NCBI RefSeq assembly: GCF_001463745.1
Contig: NZ_BBWJ01000039.1
Span: 1 to 64,000 of the forward strand
DNA: 64,000 nucleotides
Direction: 5' to 3'
DNA from: Aureimonas sp. AU22
Lineage (GTDB): Bacteria; Pseudomonadota; Alphaproteobacteria; Rhizobiales; Rhizobiaceae
Shown here: positions 30,044-38,493 of the stretch, in pieces
How positions within the stretch are numbered: position 1 is the first letter of the stretch
Layout of the letters: each line of letters opens with the position of its first letter
Notes under the pieces: generated by a model
Seen by the model: the letters and a program-made list of their open reading frames with translations, nothing else
What the model was told of the DNA's origin: nothing
Databases searched by the model: none
Position numbers and translations under genes: made by a program

Positions 30044-31953
30044 GAGGCGAGCTGTCGCCCATCGGCCAGGATCATGTCGGTGAGCCCTGCCTCGCGAAGC
30101 CGCCCGACGCCGGCCGCGATCGCGTCGTCGTCCTCGGCTTCGACCGCGACCACCAGTGCAGCGTCCGGCGTCAGCAGGGTCTTGAGCGTGTCGTGCGGGA
30201 GACCCGCGGAAAAGATCAGCACCACGTCGTAGTTGCGTTCGATGAACTCGAGGACGTTGCGGCGCTCCATCGCGAAGAAGGCCGCTTCTCCGACGGTCGT
30301 GCGCCCGGCCCCGAACGCTTCGGCCTTGGTCGCGAAGTCCCGCCGCGCGATCTCGGCGAAGGTGGCGTCTCCAGCGATCATGTCGGATATTCCGAGCGCA
30401 TCCCGTTCCACGCCCATGGCGCGCGCGGCGAGTTGCCGTTCGCTGAGATCCACCAAGGCGCCCTGCTTCCCGCGAAGCGCCAGCCGTCGGACGATCTCGA
30501 CTGCGGCCGGTCGCTCGTCGGTCCCGATCGGGACGATAACGACGCGACTGATCTCGCTGGCGAGGATGCCGCCGATCAGTTCGTCGGCGGGCGTGATGTC
30601 GAACGCGCGGGAAGACACACGGGGTTCGACCGCCTCGCGTGCTGTCGGCTCTACGCAGTCCCGTGTGCGCGCCGTCGCTACGCGTTCCGGCGTGGCGACC
30701 TCGGATCGGCGGCGCATGGCGCCCAGCACCGCATAGAGCGAGGACCCGAGAAACCCGAAGGCGGCGGAGCCTGCCACGATCGGCCAGATGTTGGGGCGGT
30801 ACTCGGTTTCGCTGAGGGCGGTCGACACCGCCGGCATCGAGGGCACGGCGCTTACGGAAGGTTGCGGGCCTTCCTCTGCCTGTCCCGCCACACGCCGAGC
30901 CTCCTCCAGAGCAGCCAGCGTCTGCCGCGCGGCCTCCGCATCCGCCTGCGCCCCAGTAACGCGAGCCTGCGCTGATGCCTGCTCGCCGCTGGCAGCTTCG
31001 CCTTCCGAGACCCGTCGCTCCAGACGACCGACCTCGCGACGCTGCGTGGCGATGCGACGCTCCAACGCGGCTGCGAGACGCGAGCGCGCCGCGCTCGTTT
31101 CCTCGTCGAGATCGGCGAGGCGAAGGCGAACCGTCGCCATGCGCGGATGTCCGTCGAGAAGCGTGCGGGAGAGGTCGGCCACTTGCAGGGCGGCTGCCTC
31201 GCGACGCGCGACGGCATCGCGCCAGCCGAGCCATTCCTCGCTTGTCCGGATGCCGGCAGGAGCGTCCGAGGGCGCGGCATTGCCGAGGTTGCGCGCGAAG
31301 CGGTCGAGGTCCTGCAGATCGCGCCGGGCGCTATCCGCCGCCCGGCGGTCGGCGTCGAGCGTCGATCGACTTCCGGCGTTCAGTTGAGCGGAACCGCGTT
31401 GCGCTTCTGCAAGCCGCGCTTCCGCGGCCGAAAGCGCTCCTTGAGCTTTCGAGATGGAATCATCCAGTGCCTGAACGGTGGATGCCGACCGCGCCGGCGC
31501 TGGAACGATCGCAGTCGCCTGGACTGGGCCCAGGCGATCGGTCAGCTGGTTTGCGAGGCTCCATGCTCGTCTGCGAGCGTCGTCCGCGTCGTGATCCTCG
31601 GCCCACACCACCACCGTGCCGTCGGGCGAACGTTCGGCTCCGACGTCGGGACGCAGGGCTGAAGATTGGTCGATGAGATGGATCCATACGGCGAGGACGC
31701 CGGACCGTTCCGGGCGGGTTTGCGCCGCCTCGGTCGCGAGCACGCCCTGCAGCATCGCCTCGTCCCAAACTGCGGACGCGCCGGATGCGGCCGATATTCG
31801 GATCGTCGCGCGATGGGACGGCGGGACGAGCGTTCCCGCGAGGAAAGCGGCCAGCCCCAGCGCGGCGGTGGATCCAAGGATGCGAGCACGATTCGACCAA
31901 AGCAGGCGCATCACGCCTGTCGGCCGTTCGATCCGTGCCGCTGCATCCGTCAT
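30040..31953 (-). CDS. exopolysaccharide co-polymerase, Wzz/GumC-like with degenerate kinase domain
   Basis: A 637-residue polysaccharide co-polymerase. The first membrane helix is at about 22-43 (ILGSTAALGLAAFLAGTLVPP), followed by a large periplasmic part with long Ala/Arg/Glu-rich coiled coils (about 180-370). The second helix is near WPIVAGSAAFGFLGSSLYAVLG. The C-terminal ~190 residues keep the fold of a BY-kinase/ATPase (VVIVPIG, ALVDLSERQ, YDVVLIFSAG), but the Walker A Gly-Lys-Thr/Ser is absent and no Tyr cluster is seen. It should control chain length and export with the OPX protein encoded divergently at 32138. ATG 31953 has GGAGACACGG upstream; ATG 31965 is an alternative. Confidence 0.82.
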   Translation of the reverse strand: MTDAAARIERPTGVMRLLWSNRARILGSTAALGLAAFLAGTLVPPSHRATIRISAASGASAVWDEAMLQGVLATEAAQTRPERSGVLAVWIHLIDQSSALRPDVGAERSPDGTVVVWAEDHDADDARRRAWSLANQLTDRLGPVQATAIVPAPARSASTVQALDDSISKAQGALSAAEARLAEAQRGSAQLNAGSRSTLDADRRAADSARRDLQDLDRFARNLGNAAPSDAPAGIRTSEEWLGWRDAVARREAAALQVADLSRTLLDGHPRMATVRLRLADLDEETSAARSRLAAALERRIATQRREVGRLERRVSEGEAASGEQASAQARVTGAQADAEAARQTLAALEEARRVAGQAEEGPQPSVSAVPSMPAVSTALSETEYRPNIWPIVAGSAAFGFLGSSLYAVLGAMRRRSEVATPERVATARTRDCVEPTAREAVEPRVSSRAFDITPADELIGGILASEISRVVIVPIGTDERPAAVEIVRRLALRGKQGALVDLSERQLAARAMGVERDALGISDMIAGDATFAEIARRDFATKAEAFGAGRTTVGEAAFFAMERRNVLEFIERNYDVVLIFSAGLPHDTLKTLLTPDAALVVAVEAEDDDAIAAGVGRLREAGLTDMILADGRQLAS

Positions 31954-32054
31954 CCGTGTCTCCATGCGAGGCGGAACGGACCGGCCGCCCGTCCCTCCCT
32001 CAGAGACACAGGATAAGCGCGGCGGTCTTCGCGGCAATCCAACATGGGTTTTAC

Positions 32055-32066
32055 GGTTAATTAACC
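32055..32066. promoter_or_regulatory. 12-bp perfect palindrome GGTTAATTAACC
   Basis: It lies in the 184-bp divergent region between the co-polymerase (start 31953) and the OPX gene (start 32138), in a locally AT-rich stretch. It is a candidate operator or promoter element controlling both exopolysaccharide genes. Confidence 0.4.
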
Positions 32067-32137
32067 ACGTTATCGCTAGGTTTTCGCAGGAATTGCGCTG
32101 GTGCCCTTCCCATATCGTCAGGCCTCCGGAGACCCAC

Positions 32138-32698
32138 ATGCGAGTCGCACGCGCAGCCATCGTGGCGCTCACGGCGAGCCTGCTGACCGGTTGCGTCACC
32201 ACGCCGCCACCGCCGCAGGCCTTCCATGCGGCCCTCAATCAGGAATACCGGCTGGATGCCGGAGACCGGCTCCGCGTCACCGTGTTCGAGCAGGATAGCC
32301 TGTCCGCGATCTACGCCGTCGACAAGGCGGGCTACCTCTCCTTGCCGCTGATCGGCTCCGTGCCGGCGCGCGGCAAGACGCCAGAGGAGGTGCGGGTCGC
32401 CGTGGCCAGCGCGCTGCGCAACGGCTACCTGCGCGATCCCGATGTCTCCGTTCAGGTCGAACAGTACCGCCCCTTCTTCGTCATGGGTGAAGTGACCACG
32501 GGCGGCCAGTATTCCTACGTGCCCGGCATGACGGTGCAGAATGCCGTGGCGATCGCCGGCGGCTTCTCCCCGCGGGCGGAAAAGCGGACGGCGGACATCA
32601 CGCGGCAGGTCAACGGAAAGGTGATCACCGGGCGTGTCGTCCTGTCCGACCCGGTACTCCCCGGGGATACGATCACCGTGCGCGAGCGTCTGTTCTGA
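32138..32698 (+). CDS. outer-membrane polysaccharide export lipoprotein (Wza/OPX family)
   Basis: A 186-residue lipoprotein. Signal peptide with lipobox LLTG-Cys19. The poly_export domain begins YRLDAGDRLRVTVFEQDSL and continues GYLSLPLIGSVPARGKTPEE, and a SLBB-type motif follows (FFVMGEVTTGGQYSYVPGMTVQNAVAIAGGF split over two strands). It is short compared with full Wza (about 380 aa), as in many rhizobial OPX proteins. It forms the outer-membrane channel end for the polysaccharide made with the neighbouring sugar transferase. ATG 32138 is used; the frame extends to 31616 as a shadow. Confidence 0.92.
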   Translation: MRVARAAIVALTASLLTGCVTTPPPPQAFHAALNQEYRLDAGDRLRVTVFEQDSLSAIYAVDKAGYLSLPLIGSVPARGKTPEEVRVAVASALRNGYLRDPDVSVQVEQYRPFFVMGEVTTGGQYSYVPGMTVQNAVAIAGGFSPRAEKRTADITRQVNGKVITGRVVLSDPVLPGDTITVRERLF

Positions 32699-32825
32699 CG
32701 GCCGCCGCATTTTCCCGGCGATCCTTCGAATGATAGACGTCGTTGTGAACCTTCATTAGCCTATAGATGGGAGGGTCCAGTTCGGACGCGGCGCAGTTCC
32801 GCGACGAATGACAAGGACCTCCGGG

Positions 32826-34355
32826 ATGCTGGCTAAGCGAAGCGAACAGGCACTTTTCGCTCGGGAAGCGATTCGCACCTTCCAACCCGACCAGCAGCCT
32901 CGCCTCGTCGAGACCAGTGTGCTCAACCCCCATGCACGGCGGATCGCCGAGCAGTTCAATAAGAACGTCCTGTCTCCACGCCTTCTGTCGGGGCTTTTCG
33001 GCCTCTGCGAGCTGTTCACGCTGCTGTTGATCGGGTTCGGAGCCTTTGCCGCCTTCGGGCAAATGAACGATGCCCTGCTCGTTCTGCCGCTCGCGGGACC
33101 GGCAGTCGCGGTGCTTGCGCTGCTGCACGGCTACGAACCGTCGCAGCTGCGTTCGCAACGTCGCCAACCCGCTCGCATCGCCCTTGCGCTTGCGGCTGGT
33201 CTGTTGGTCAGCGTGGCATGTGCCGGATATGCAGGCGTGCTCGACGCCGACCTTGCGGTGTGTCTTGCGGTTTATGCGGCCATTTCCATGGGGGCCCTCA
33301 CGCTCGGTCGGCGTGTGCTCGCGCGCCGCATCCGGCACTGGAGCCGCACCGGCCGTCTGGAGCGCCGCGTGGTTCTCGTCGGCGGCGGTGGGGCAGCGGA
33401 GCAGTTCATCCGCCAACTCGAAACCTATCCCGACAGCGATATCCGGATCTGCGGTATCTTCGACGACCGTGAGGATGCCCGTTCGCCGCAGCTCGTGGCG
33501 GGGTATCCGAAGCTCGGCACCATCGCGGAGCTGACGGAATTCGCGCGCATCGCCAAGATCGACATGCTGGTCGTCACCCTGCCCCTCTCGGCCGAGAAGC
33601 GGATACTGACGATCCTCAAGGCGCTGTGGGTGCTGCCCCTGGACATCCGCATCTCCGCGCTGTCGCAGAACCTGCGCTTCCGCTCACGATCCTATTCCTA
33701 CATGGGCGACGTGCCGATGCTGGACGTGATGGACCGACCGATCGCGGACTGGAACCAGGTCGCAAAGCGCGGCTTCGACATCGTCTTCGGGGTCGCAGCC
33801 CTAATCGCCGTGATGCCGATCATGGTGCTGACGGCCATCGCCATCAAGCTGGATACGCCGGGCCCGGTCTTCTTCCGGCAGAAGCGACACGGGTTCAACA
33901 ACGAGGAGATCCTCGTCTGGAAGTTCCGTTCGCTCCGCCACGACATGGCGGATCCGACGGCACGCAAGCTCGTGACCAAGGGCGATCCCCGCGTGACGCG
34001 GGTCGGTCGCTTTATCCGCCGCTCGTCGATCGACGAGTTGCCGCAGCTCTTCAACGTTCTGATCGGCAACCTTTCGCTCGTCGGCCCGCGTCCTCACGCG
34101 GTTCACGCGCAGTCGAGCTCCCAGGTCACGTTCACCGAGATCGTGGACGGCTACTTCGGCCGACACAAGGTGAAGCCGGGCATCACCGGCTACGCCCAGC
34201 TTCGCGGCTGGCGCGGCGAAATCGACGACGACGTGAAGCTGCAGAAGCGCTTCGAGCACGACCTCTACTATATCGAGAACTGGTCGCTGCTGCTCGACCT
34301 CTACATCCTGTTCGCCACGCCCTACAGCCTGATCAACAGCAAGGGCGCCTATTAA
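32826..34355 (+). CDS. undecaprenyl-phosphate sugar-1-phosphate transferase (WcaJ/ExoY-type polyprenol PHPT)
   Basis: About 509 residues: a helix-rich membrane N-terminal part, a CoA-binding/Rossmann-like domain (VVLVGGGGAAEQFIRQL), a further helix (KRGFDIVFGVAALIAVMP), and the catalytic bacterial sugar transferase domain with TPGPVFFRQKRHGFN, WKFRS, RFIRRSSIDELPQLFNV, GNLSLVGPRPHA and KPGITGYAQLRGWRGE. It loads the first sugar phosphate (often glucose- or galactose-1-P) onto undecaprenyl phosphate to start the exopolysaccharide repeat. AAGGA stands 8 nt before ATG 32826; ATG 32808 is the upstream alternative. It lies 127 bp behind the OPX gene and is probably in the same operon. Confidence 0.92.
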   Translation: MLAKRSEQALFAREAIRTFQPDQQPRLVETSVLNPHARRIAEQFNKNVLSPRLLSGLFGLCELFTLLLIGFGAFAAFGQMNDALLVLPLAGPAVAVLALLHGYEPSQLRSQRRQPARIALALAAGLLVSVACAGYAGVLDADLAVCLAVYAAISMGALTLGRRVLARRIRHWSRTGRLERRVVLVGGGGAAEQFIRQLETYPDSDIRICGIFDDREDARSPQLVAGYPKLGTIAELTEFARIAKIDMLVVTLPLSAEKRILTILKALWVLPLDIRISALSQNLRFRSRSYSYMGDVPMLDVMDRPIADWNQVAKRGFDIVFGVAALIAVMPIMVLTAIAIKLDTPGPVFFRQKRHGFNNEEILVWKFRSLRHDMADPTARKLVTKGDPRVTRVGRFIRRSSIDELPQLFNVLIGNLSLVGPRPHAVHAQSSSQVTFTEIVDGYFGRHKVKPGITGYAQLRGWRGEIDDDVKLQKRFEHDLYYIENWSLLLDLYILFATPYSLINSKGAY

Positions 34356-34450
34356 GACGCCGCTGCGAATTCCATTGAACCGTCCGTAGCGCCGTTCTCC
34401 AACGCGTCCTCCCGTGGCATACCGGAGGGACACGGGAGGAGAAGCGAACG

Positions 34451-35308
34451 ATGAGTGTTCAGGGTTTTGGTGTGCATACGGCCATGTGGTCCATGGAATG
34501 GGACCGGGCCGCGGCGGAATTCGCGATCCCGGAAGCGGTGCAATACGGCATCGACTTTCTGGAGATCACGATTCCGGATCCGCGCGTGATCGACGCCGCG
34601 CATACGCGCTCGCTTCTGGAAAAGCATGAGGTGGACTGCGTCTGCTCGCTCGGCATGCCGCTCGACCGTCTGCCCACCAACAATCCGGAAGGCGCCTGGG
34701 AGTATCTCAAGATCGCGCTCGATCAGTCGAAGGCGATCGGCGCTAAGGCACTGAGCGGCGTCGTCTACGGCGGGATCGGCCAGCGCACGGGCTTTCCGCC
34801 GACGCAGGACGAGATCGACGCCACGGCTCGCATCGTTGAGAAAGCGGCCGCCTACGCCAACGACCTCGGCATGCTCTACGGACTCGAAGCCGTGAACCGC
34901 TACGAGAATCACATCCTCAACACCGCGCGCCAGGCGGTCGACATGGTGGAACGGGTCGGCGCACCCAACCTCTTCGTTCACCTCGATACCTATCACATGA
35001 ACATCGAGGAAAAGGGCATCGCCAACGGTATCCTGACCGCACGTGAACACCTGAAATACATCCACCTTTCGGCGAGCGACCGGGGAACGCCGGGCGCCGA
35101 TACCGTGGCTTGGGATGAGGTCTTCGGCGCCCTTGCCGCCATCGGCTTCAAGGGTGGCATGGCGATGGAAAGCTTCATTACCGTTCCGCCCACGCTAGCG
35201 GCGGCGTTGTCGGTGTGGCGCCCCGTGGCGCCGGCGCGCGAGATTGTACTCGGAGAGGGCCTGCCCTTCCTGCGAAACAAGGCGCGCCAGTACGGGCTGA
35301 TTTCCTAA
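34451..35308 (+). CDS. sugar isomerase/epimerase TIM-barrel protein (D-tagatose 3-epimerase-like)
   Basis: A 285-residue AP-endonuclease-2-type TIM barrel. The metal ligands are in LEAVNRYENHILN (Glu), HLDTYHMNIEE (Asp, His), IHLSASDRGTPG (His) and GMAMESF (Glu). This arrangement matches ketose 3-epimerases (tagatose/allulose/erythrulose epimerase group), which move the C3 hydroxyl of free ketoses. The ATG follows GGGAGGAGAAGCG. It stands alone between the exopolysaccharide genes and ridA. The substrate cannot be read from sequence; a link to the sugar-acid operon at 8-15 kb is only a possibility. Confidence 0.85.
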   Translation: MSVQGFGVHTAMWSMEWDRAAAEFAIPEAVQYGIDFLEITIPDPRVIDAAHTRSLLEKHEVDCVCSLGMPLDRLPTNNPEGAWEYLKIALDQSKAIGAKALSGVVYGGIGQRTGFPPTQDEIDATARIVEKAAAYANDLGMLYGLEAVNRYENHILNTARQAVDMVERVGAPNLFVHLDTYHMNIEEKGIANGILTAREHLKYIHLSASDRGTPGADTVAWDEVFGALAAIGFKGGMAMESFITVPPTLAAALSVWRPVAPAREIVLGEGLPFLRNKARQYGLIS

Positions 35309-35313
35309 AACGG

Positions 35314-35353
35314 GAAGAAGAGACGGAGGCCGTTTGACCTCCGCCCCTCTTTC
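35314..35353. terminator. bidirectional terminator between epimerase and ridA genes
   Basis: CGGAGG (35324-35329) pairs with CCTCCG (35338-35343), and weak AGAG/CTCT pairing extends the base. It is followed by TCTTTC on the plus strand and lies in the 46-bp convergent gap. Confidence 0.65.
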
Positions 35354-35354
35354 G

Positions 35355-35699
35355 TCAGATCGCCGCGACGACGATGATCTCGACGCGGTACTCCGGACCT
35401 GCCAGAGCCGACTCACCGGTAGCGCGCGCAGGCGGGTTCGCGGGATCGACCCATGCGTCCCACACCGCGTTCATCGCGCCGAAATCCTTCATGTCGGCGA
35501 GCCAGATGGTCGTCGACAGGAGCTTCGACTTGTCCGTGCCGGCCTCGGCCAGCAGTCGGTCGATCTCGGCCAGCACGGTCTGGGTCTGCTGCGTGACGTC
35601 ATCGCCCGGATTGCCGACCTGGCCGGCAAGATAGACGGTGTTGCCGTGGATCACGGCCGCGCTCATGCGGCGGCCGGGTTCGATGCGACGAATGCTCAT
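35355..35699 (-). CDS. ridA: RidA family protein (YjgF/YER057c/UK114)
   Basis: A 114-residue RidA-fold protein. MSAAVIHGNTVYLAGQVG at the N-terminus, DVTQQTQTVLAEIDRLLAEAGT and the end PEYRVEIIVVAA follow the family pattern. The usual catalytic Arg (in the RVCVEV/ RVEI segment) is present as YRVEI. RidA enzymes deaminate reactive enamine/imine intermediates released by PLP enzymes; ilvA lies in the same window at 48.4 kb. The start follows GGAGAG. Confidence 0.88.
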   Translation of the reverse strand: MSIRRIEPGRRMSAAVIHGNTVYLAGQVGNPGDDVTQQTQTVLAEIDRLLAEAGTDKSKLLSTTIWLADMKDFGAMNAVWDAWVDPANPPARATGESALAGPEYRVEIIVVAAI

Positions 35700-35772
35700 G
35701 AAACTCTCCGAATCGTTCGGTTCTGCGAGAGCTTCTTAGGACGTGCCGGACCAGTTGGACAGGCGGCGGCGC

Positions 35773-35946
35773 TCAGCGGCCGGCAAAGCCGCGTACGGCG
35801 GAGAATCGTTCGCGAGGCGTCCATCCCCCAGAGCTGGCGCTCTTGTCGTAGAGAGCGTCGAGGTCGTCCACGAGCCCCTGCTCGATCGCCTCGCCGCGCG
35901 TGATCAGACCAGCCTCGTAGGCCTCGATGATATCCGTCGTCTTCAT
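35773..35946 (-). CDS. small acidic protein (57 aa), hypothetical
   Basis: A short gene with a strong start: GGAAGGAAGGGTGGG lies just upstream of the ATG at 35946. The 57-residue product begins MKTTDIIEAYEAGLITRGEA, continues with an acidic stretch (VDDLDALYDKSA) and ends basic (WTPRERFSAVRGFAGR). A helical MKTTDIIEAYEAGLITR.EA segment suggests a small fold of two helices. It lies 73 bp upstream of ridA on the same strand and could share its transcript. No family recognised. Codon choice (GC-ended third positions) agrees with a real gene. Confidence 0.6.
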   Translation of the reverse strand: MKTTDIIEAYEAGLITRGEAIEQGLVDDLDALYDKSASSGGWTPRERFSAVRGFAGR

Positions 35947-36156
35947 GATCCCACCCTTCCTTCATCCAGTTCGCGGAATCCGCAGATCAGGGTTCGGTTC
36001 CAACTTTCTTAAGAATTTGAGGCGTCAAAGCGGCGCACCGACGAACGTTCCTGGAACTTCTCGCCCGTCTGCCCCTTGAGATCGGTTCGCCCCACGACAG
36101 AATCCGACATGCGCAGAGCCCGCATCGTCGCGGGGTGTAGAAGGAACGGTCGGATC

Positions 36157-37068
36157 ATGCGTCTCCAGTCATTCGCGCTCGCCCTGGCGGCGACGGTTCT
36201 CATGTCGCAGTCGGCCCTGGCGGCGCCTGTGGTCGTGTCATCCAAGATCGATACCGAGGGAGGCGTGCTCGGCAACATGATCCTGCTCGTTCTGCAGAAT
36301 GCTGGCATCGAAACCACCGACCGGATCCAGCTCGGCGGAACGCCCGTGGTGCGAAACGCCATCACCGCGGGTGAGATCGACATCTACCCGGAATACACCG
36401 GCAACGCCGCGTTCTTCTTCAACAAGGCCGACGACGCGCTCTGGAAGGATGCCGCGAAGGCCTACGAAGAGGCGAAGAAGCTGGACTACGACGCCAACAA
36501 GATCGTTTGGCTGACGCCCTCGCCGGCCAACAACACCTGGGGCATGGCGGCGCGCAAGGACGTCGCCGACGAGAACAAGCTGGTGACGCTCTCGGACTTC
36601 GGACGCTGGGTTTCCGGCGGCGGCGGGGCAAAGCTCGCGGCTTCGGCCGAGTTCGTCAATTCAGCTTCGGCGCTGCCGTCGTTCCAGACGGCGTACGGCT
36701 TCCAGCTGAAGCCAGACCAGCTTCTGACGCTATCCGGCGGCGACACGGCGGCCACGATCGCCGCTGCCGCTCAGGAGACCAACGGCGTGAACGTCGCAAT
36801 GGTCTACGGCACCGACGGGGGCATCGCCCCCTCCGGCCTCGTCGTCCTGGAGGACGACAAGAACGTGCAGCCCGTCTATCAACCCGCGCCGATCGTTCGC
36901 GAGGCGGTGCTTCAGGCCAATCCGCAGCTGTCCGATCTCCTGAAGCCCGTGTTCGAAGGTCTCGACCTCGTCACGCTGCAGGAGTTGAACGGGCGTGTGC
37001 AGGTCGGCGGCGAGCCGGCCAAGGCGGTCGCCGAGGACTACCTGCGCTCGAAGAACCTGATGAAGTAA
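36157..37068 (+). CDS. ABC transporter substrate-binding protein, OsmF/ProX (quaternary amine) type
   Basis: A 303-residue periplasmic protein with a Sec signal peptide (residues 1 to about 23, SQSALA-AP). The body follows the OpuAC/OsmF pattern: VVVSSKIDTEGGVLGNMILLVLQNAGI, then ITAGEIDIYPEYTGNAAFF, GAVN-like WGMAARKDVA, and LQELNGRVQVGGEPAKAVAEDYL at the end. Such proteins bind glycine betaine, choline or related osmolytes. No ATPase or permease gene is adjacent, so it is an orphan subunit here. ATG 36157 follows AGAAGGAACGG; the open frame extends to 36076. Confidence 0.88.
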   Translation: MRLQSFALALAATVLMSQSALAAPVVVSSKIDTEGGVLGNMILLVLQNAGIETTDRIQLGGTPVVRNAITAGEIDIYPEYTGNAAFFFNKADDALWKDAAKAYEEAKKLDYDANKIVWLTPSPANNTWGMAARKDVADENKLVTLSDFGRWVSGGGGAKLAASAEFVNSASALPSFQTAYGFQLKPDQLLTLSGGDTAATIAAAAQETNGVNVAMVYGTDGGIAPSGLVVLEDDKNVQPVYQPAPIVREAVLQANPQLSDLLKPVFEGLDLVTLQELNGRVQVGGEPAKAVAEDYLRSKNLMK

Positions 37069-37096
37069 GGCCGTCAGGCTGCTGACGAGAAACGAA

Positions 37097-37130
37097 AAGG
37101 CCCGGCATCGCTGCCGGGCCTTGTCTTTGT
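37097..37130. terminator. bidirectional terminator between the OsmF-like gene and the min operon
   Basis: An 11-bp stem (37097-37107 with 37112-37122) with a TCGC loop. TTGTCTTTGT follows on the plus strand and TTTTCGTTT on the minus strand. It ends both the binding-protein gene and the minus-strand min operon with its small downstream gene. Confidence 0.88.
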
Positions 37131-37295
37131 CTACTGGCGGGTTGCCGCCTTTTCCGCCTGCGCTTCGCAGACCTCCACATGCTTTGCCAGTGCCTCGGTC
37201 GAGAGCACAGCCGCGATGCTTCGGATGTTGCGCCCCTGCATCTGCGGGAGCTGCTGCACGTTCTGCAGGCGGACGAGGAGTTCGGCTCGGTTCAT
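37131..37295 (-). CDS. small protein (54 aa) encoded downstream of minE
   Basis: The ATG at 37295 is preceded by AAAAGGAGACAGCG, a near-perfect ribosome-binding site, and the frame runs 54 codons to a TAG abutting the terminator. The product starts MNRAELLVRLQNVQQLPQMQ and ends EVCEAQAEKAATRQ; it is predicted to be mostly helical, with Gln-rich and Ala/Glu-rich faces. It lies 55 bp behind minE on the same strand, so it is probably the fourth gene of the min operon. No family recognised. A role in division-site placement is only suggested by position. Confidence 0.6.
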   Translation of the reverse strand: MNRAELLVRLQNVQQLPQMQGRNIRSIAAVLSTEALAKHVEVCEAQAEKAATRQ

Positions 37296-37350
37296 CGCTG
37301 TCTCCTTTTCGCGATGGAGGGTATCGGCCGGCGGCAGACCGCCGGATCGA

Positions 37351-37620
37351 TCAGTGCGCCGTAGCGGTCGCCAGCTGCGGAAGCTCGATGTCGACTTCCA
37401 GGGTCGAGATCTGCTCGCCCCGGTCCATCTTCACCTTCACCTTCTCGCGGCTGATCGGCATGTGCTTGGCGATCACGGCGAGGATTTCCTCGCGCAGCAC
37501 GGCCACGAGATCATTCTGGCCGATCTCCGCGCGCTCGTGCGCCAGGAGGACCTGCAGTCGCTCGCGGGCGGCCGGCGCCGTGGTGGTCGAGCGCCTCTGG
37601 AAGAAACCGAACAGGCTCAT
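37351..37620 (-). CDS. minE: cell division topological specificity factor MinE
   Basis: 89 residues. The N-terminal membrane-targeting and MinD-binding part reads [30 protein letters not shown], broken at its linker. The dimerisation domain follows ([33 protein letters not shown]). It stimulates the MinD ATPase and drives Min oscillation. Its ATG overlaps the minD stop (ATGA). Confidence 0.97.
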   Translation of the reverse strand: MSLFGFFQRRSTTTAPAARERLQVLLAHERAEIGQNDLVAVLREEILAVIAKHMPISREKVKVKMDRGEQISTLEVDIELPQLATATAH

Positions 37621-38432
37621 GCGGCCCTCCGGTTGAAGAACTTCCCGAAGAGGCCCTTCTTGTCGGAGGGAACATTCATCGGAATGGTTTGGCCCATGAG
37701 GCGCTTCGCGGCGTCCATGTAGGCGCGAGCCGGCGCGCTGGCGGCGTCGCTCAACGTCACCGGGGTTCCAAGGTTCGAGGCGCGCAAGACTTCCGGGCTC
37801 TCCGGCACGATGCCGAGCAGCGGGATCGAAAGAATCTCCAGAACGTCGTCGACCTTCAGCATGTCTCCGCGTTCTGCGCGCGCCGTGTCGTAGCGCGTCA
37901 GAAGCAGGTGCTTGTCGATCCGGCCGCCGTTTTCGGCGCGCAGGGTCTTCGAATCGAGGAGGCCGATGATGCGGTCGCTATCGCGAACCGAGGAGACCTC
38001 GGGGTTGGTCACGACCACGGCGACATTGGCATGGCGCATCGCCAGCGTCGCGCCGCGCTCGATGCCGGCGGGGCTGTCGCAGATGACCCAGTCGAACATC
38101 GACCGGAGCTGGTCCATGACGCGGTCGACGCCGTCCTGCGTGAGATTGTCCTTGTCGCGTGTCTGCGAGGCCGGCAGCAGGCAGAGCGAATCGACGCGCT
38201 TGTCGCGGATCAGCGCCTGGTTGAGGTTGGCGTCGCCCTGGACCACGTTGATGAGGTCGTAGACCACGCGGCGCTCGGCGCCCATCACGAGGTCGAGGTT
38301 GCGCAGACCGACGTCGAAATCGACGACCACCACCTTCTGGCCGTTCTGTGCCAGAGCGGCGCCGAGCGCGGCTGTTGAGGTCGTCTTTCCGACGCCTCCC
38401 TTGCCCGATGTCACCACCATCACTTCAGCCAT
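37617..38432 (-). CDS. minD: septum site-determining ATPase MinD
   Basis: A 271-residue deviant Walker A ATPase ([12 protein letters not shown], residues 11-22), with switch motifs [10 protein letters not shown] and [11 protein letters not shown] and an amphipathic basic C-terminal helix ([12 protein letters not shown]) for membrane binding. With MinC it blocks FtsZ rings away from mid-cell. It is separated from minC by 61 bp and overlaps minE by 4 bp. Confidence 0.98.
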   Translation of the reverse strand: MAEVMVVTSGKGGVGKTTSTAALGAALAQNGQKVVVVDFDVGLRNLDLVMGAERRVVYDLINVVQGDANLNQALIRDKRVDSLCLLPASQTRDKDNLTQDGVDRVMDQLRSMFDWVICDSPAGIERGATLAMRHANVAVVVTNPEVSSVRDSDRIIGLLDSKTLRAENGGRIDKHLLLTRYDTARAERGDMLKVDDVLEILSIPLLGIVPESPEVLRASNLGTPVTLSDAASAPARAYMDAAKRLMGQTIPMNVPSDKKGLFGKFFNRRAA

Positions 38433-38493
38433 TGGGGCTCATCCTCTTCCTTGGTTCTTCGTTCCGATCGTCCCGCCGTCGCCGTCATGGCGA

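Noticed and set aside
32055-32075. CtrA site at the TTAATTAA palindrome
   Set aside because: The TTAA halves are not separated by seven bases in either register.
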